A stretch of 64,000 bases of DNA, from positions 62,001 through 126,000 of the forward strand of contig JAODTK010005550.1 in NCBI GenBank assembly GCA_026419785.1, written 5' to 3'. The position numbers were made by a program, and so were the translations under genes. Origin of the DNA: Sclerodactyla briareus (lineage: Eukaryota; Echinodermata; Holothuroidea; Dendrochirotida; Sclerodactylidae). Shown here one piece after another: positions 62,161-64,000 of this stretch. Every line of letters begins with the position of its first letter. Position 1 is the first letter of the stretch. The notes under the pieces were generated by a model that saw only the letters and a program-made list of their open reading frames with translations, had not been told where the DNA came from and searched no databases.

Positions 62161-63439
62161 CAAGTATCCAGTCACAGAGCACAGCCACCCAGGGAAAACC
62201 GTCCGGCACCGCCGAACAACCCTGAATATGTTTGTTTAAAGTGACACTGATACCCCTCTGCCATTCTCCGTTAATATCCCCAAAATACTTCTTCGTTTTC
62301 TCTCAACGTTTCCTACACACCACTGCATTGCTCTCCCCGCTTTCGGGCCTGTTCTGTTATAGTAAGTCCGAATATACCCGAGGAAAATTGAGGTCATCAA
62401 GAATACTTCCTTTTTCCAAATGAATTTCCTAGGTACAAATGCCGAGTTTGTTTTCAAGATCAGCAGGAGACGGCCGAGAGCGAGAGTAGAGATATCCAAC
62501 CAGTGCCTCATCACCTATTTGATCCATCCGCATGTTCAAGATAACTCACCTTGATGACCTGACCTGGAATCGACACTCGGCTTCGTTCCCCGCGGATCCG
62601 CGGATATGAATGTCACTTCAGTCACCCCTCGTAGAATGGCGTTCCCGATCATAGACCTGTAGATCAGTCATGACGTCATCAGTGTTGTCGATGCCACTGG
62701 TCGATTCCAGTCCGACGATGAACGCCCCGACGTTCGTCGACACGGTCCGTTCAATGAGTCGGGGCAGTCGATGAATCGGGGCGGTTCTACATCTTGAACA
62801 TTCAACGTACAAGGATGTGTGTACTACGCTCGAAGTCTATTCAGTTCGCGTACACTTCATGCATTAGCGTAGCCAATCTCCCCTTTCAAAGATGGTCAAG
62901 AACGATTTTCCTCGATTTGGACATTGCATTTTTTGATGAGGGAGGGGGAGGAGGGAGGGGTAGGGGGAGTTGGGGGGTCAGTTAGGGGCGTGACCTCATT
63001 AGGGCGTCAAATAGGGAGGTTCCCCCGTACCTCACCATCCCTCCATTAGCATGATTGGCTTCAATGCCATTTTGGCCCACTTATTTTCGTGGTCATCCAA
63101 TTTTATGTCCAACTTTACTGGATTTTGTTTTCACTACTCCCTTTTCCCCACTTGCCCTCTCGATCCTTCGCCAGGACCCCCCCCCACTTCCATCTCCCCC
63201 CTCCCCCACCTGGCTGCGTCACTGACTTCATGATCGTCATACACACCGAACGAAATCATCAATGCGTCTACTGATCATAAGATATAATGTGCGAAGCTTT
63301 CGGGCTGACTTGTAATTATTTAGTGAATTCCTGTAGATTCATTAGTCGTTCGAAATAAAGGGGCACGAAAACACTTAACCCATGCACCTCCGCACAAATC
63401 TTCAATCCCGATTGCTCTCCGATCCAGACAATATCGTGA
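62161..63439. other. no gene recognised; purine and pyrimidine runs
   Basis: G-rich (62939-62980) and C-rich (63175-63212) stretches flank short frames. The - strand frame at 62812-62618 looks protein-like but carries no motif. Confidence 0.35.
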
Positions 63440-63546
63440 GGGGCGCCACACACCTACAAACCTACAGGCGGTCGGACAGACGACAGATAGATACACATAC
63501 GCTACAAGTGGACCTCCATATTCCTCTTCAAAAGTTAAGGCGAGAC
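63440..63546 (+). mobile_element. GGCGAGAC-ended element, 3' end only
   Basis: The ggacagacgacagatagatacaca phrase and aaagttaaggcgagac end match the 3' end of the copy at 457 (2570-2658). Confidence 0.5.
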
Positions 63547-63736
63547 ATAGGATGAACCCAACAATGTTATGTCCGTTACCTTTAACACGGTCACTCTGAA
63601 GCTGCCTTCCGCTTTTTCTTCGTTGTCGGACGAGTCTCTGAACCGATAGTGACATCAGTGGTTTCTCGAGGTCAGAGTATCCCCGGAGGAGTGGGTTCTA
63701 TCTCTGAGGGTCCCTTACCGCTGTTGTCGGGTCGCC

Positions 63737-63916
63737 ATGGGCGTCGTCCGTTCCACAGCAGCCCTATCCTCGCCAGGTGCACACGCCGAAGTATCTCTGA
63801 CGGCATACATTGTCGGAGGGAGTCTATCGACTGCTTGGAGGAGCAACAAGAAACGAAGCAAACGCTATCAGGGAGAAAATATCAGCGCAGAGATGGGATA
63901 CGGTACGCACAGTCCC
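63737..63916 (+). CDS. exon candidate at right edge, A2M/TEP-like motif?
   Basis: An open frame from ATG 63737 runs to a clean donor, CCC|GTAAGT, at 63917. It includes AHAEVSLTAYIV, which resembles the SAEVEMT(S/A)YVL segment of the thioester domain in alpha-2-macroglobulin proteins. The residues after it (GGSLSTAWRSNKKRSKRYQG) do not continue the match, and the frame is short. Without more exons this remains a weak guess; it could equally be a chance likeness. No upstream exon with a thioester motif (GCGEQ) is in the window. Confidence 0.25.
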
Positions 63917-64000
63917 GTAAGTTATTTGTTTTACACCTGAAGGTTTCATCGAACGCTATCAGTAGAAAATCTCAGCGCAGAGAATGGGATGACGTGTACG
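63862..64000. repeat. short direct duplication at right edge
   Basis: cgctatcagggagaaaatat..cagcgcagagatgggat (63863) and cgctatcagtagaaaatct..cagcgcagagaatgggat (63954) are direct copies about 91 bp apart; the second is cut by the window end. Confidence 0.7.

Noticed and set aside
61970-62209. - strand 79-codon frame with a signal-peptide-like start
   Set aside because: The same DNA recurs at 25270-25440 and partly at 4977, so it is a dispersed repeat; the frame is not kept there.

Overview
The window looks like accessory, repeat-rich DNA from a eukaryotic nuclear genome, most likely a marine invertebrate deuterostome (echinoderm, hemichordate or lancelet grade). Reasons: no bacterial-style gene packing, single-exon or spliced receptor and bHLH genes, GT-AG splice sites, tRNA-derived SINEs with a GCGCC...TATAAAT tail, TA-flanked MITEs, Helitron-like elements and a LINE reverse-transcriptase remnant. 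The species cannot be named from the sequence alone.

Genes I can support. (1) Two related class A G-protein-coupled receptors on the + strand (about 35.80-36.79 kb and 41.49-43.03 kb), with recognisable TM1-TM6, an IDRY motif after TM3 and a W-S-P motif in TM6, plus a separate TM7/C-tail exon with NPLLY at 47.93-48.14 kb. An intron at the end of TM6 and an Arg nine residues before NPxxY recall prostanoid receptors. (2) A HELT/HEY-like bHLH transcription factor on the - strand (22.65-24.09 kb). (3) A GC-rich open exon of unknown function with a good acceptor and a downstream AATAAA (12.30-12.81 kb). (4) Weaker exon candidates at 5.62, 55.36, 57.25 and 63.74 kb.

All the recognisable genes show the same oddity: conserved motifs follow one another in the right order and spacing but change reading frame by one base. 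Either all are young pseudogenes or the sequence carries uncorrected single-base indels. The same scatter of single-base indels separates tandem repeat copies, which makes the second reading attractive.

Most of the rest is repeats. Region by region: 0.4-3 kb an element nested in another; 6-8.2 kb two TA-flanked MITEs; 8.6-14.3 kb Helitron-like elements, one 2.6 kb long with an internal tandem array; 15.3-20.5 kb MITEs, SINEs and several copies of a GGCGAGAC-ended element; 21.8 kb LINE remnant; 22.6-24.1 kb bHLH gene; 24-31 kb mostly unassigned; 31.7-33.7 kb a 772-bp segmental duplication carrying Helitron-like copies; 35.8-48.5 kb receptor cluster with tandem repeats and MITEs between; 48.6-64 kb dispersed repeats, a duplicated CRE-containing block, a SINE and a possible gene edge at the right end. 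No CRISPR, rRNA, intact tRNA gene or retrovirus-like element was seen.
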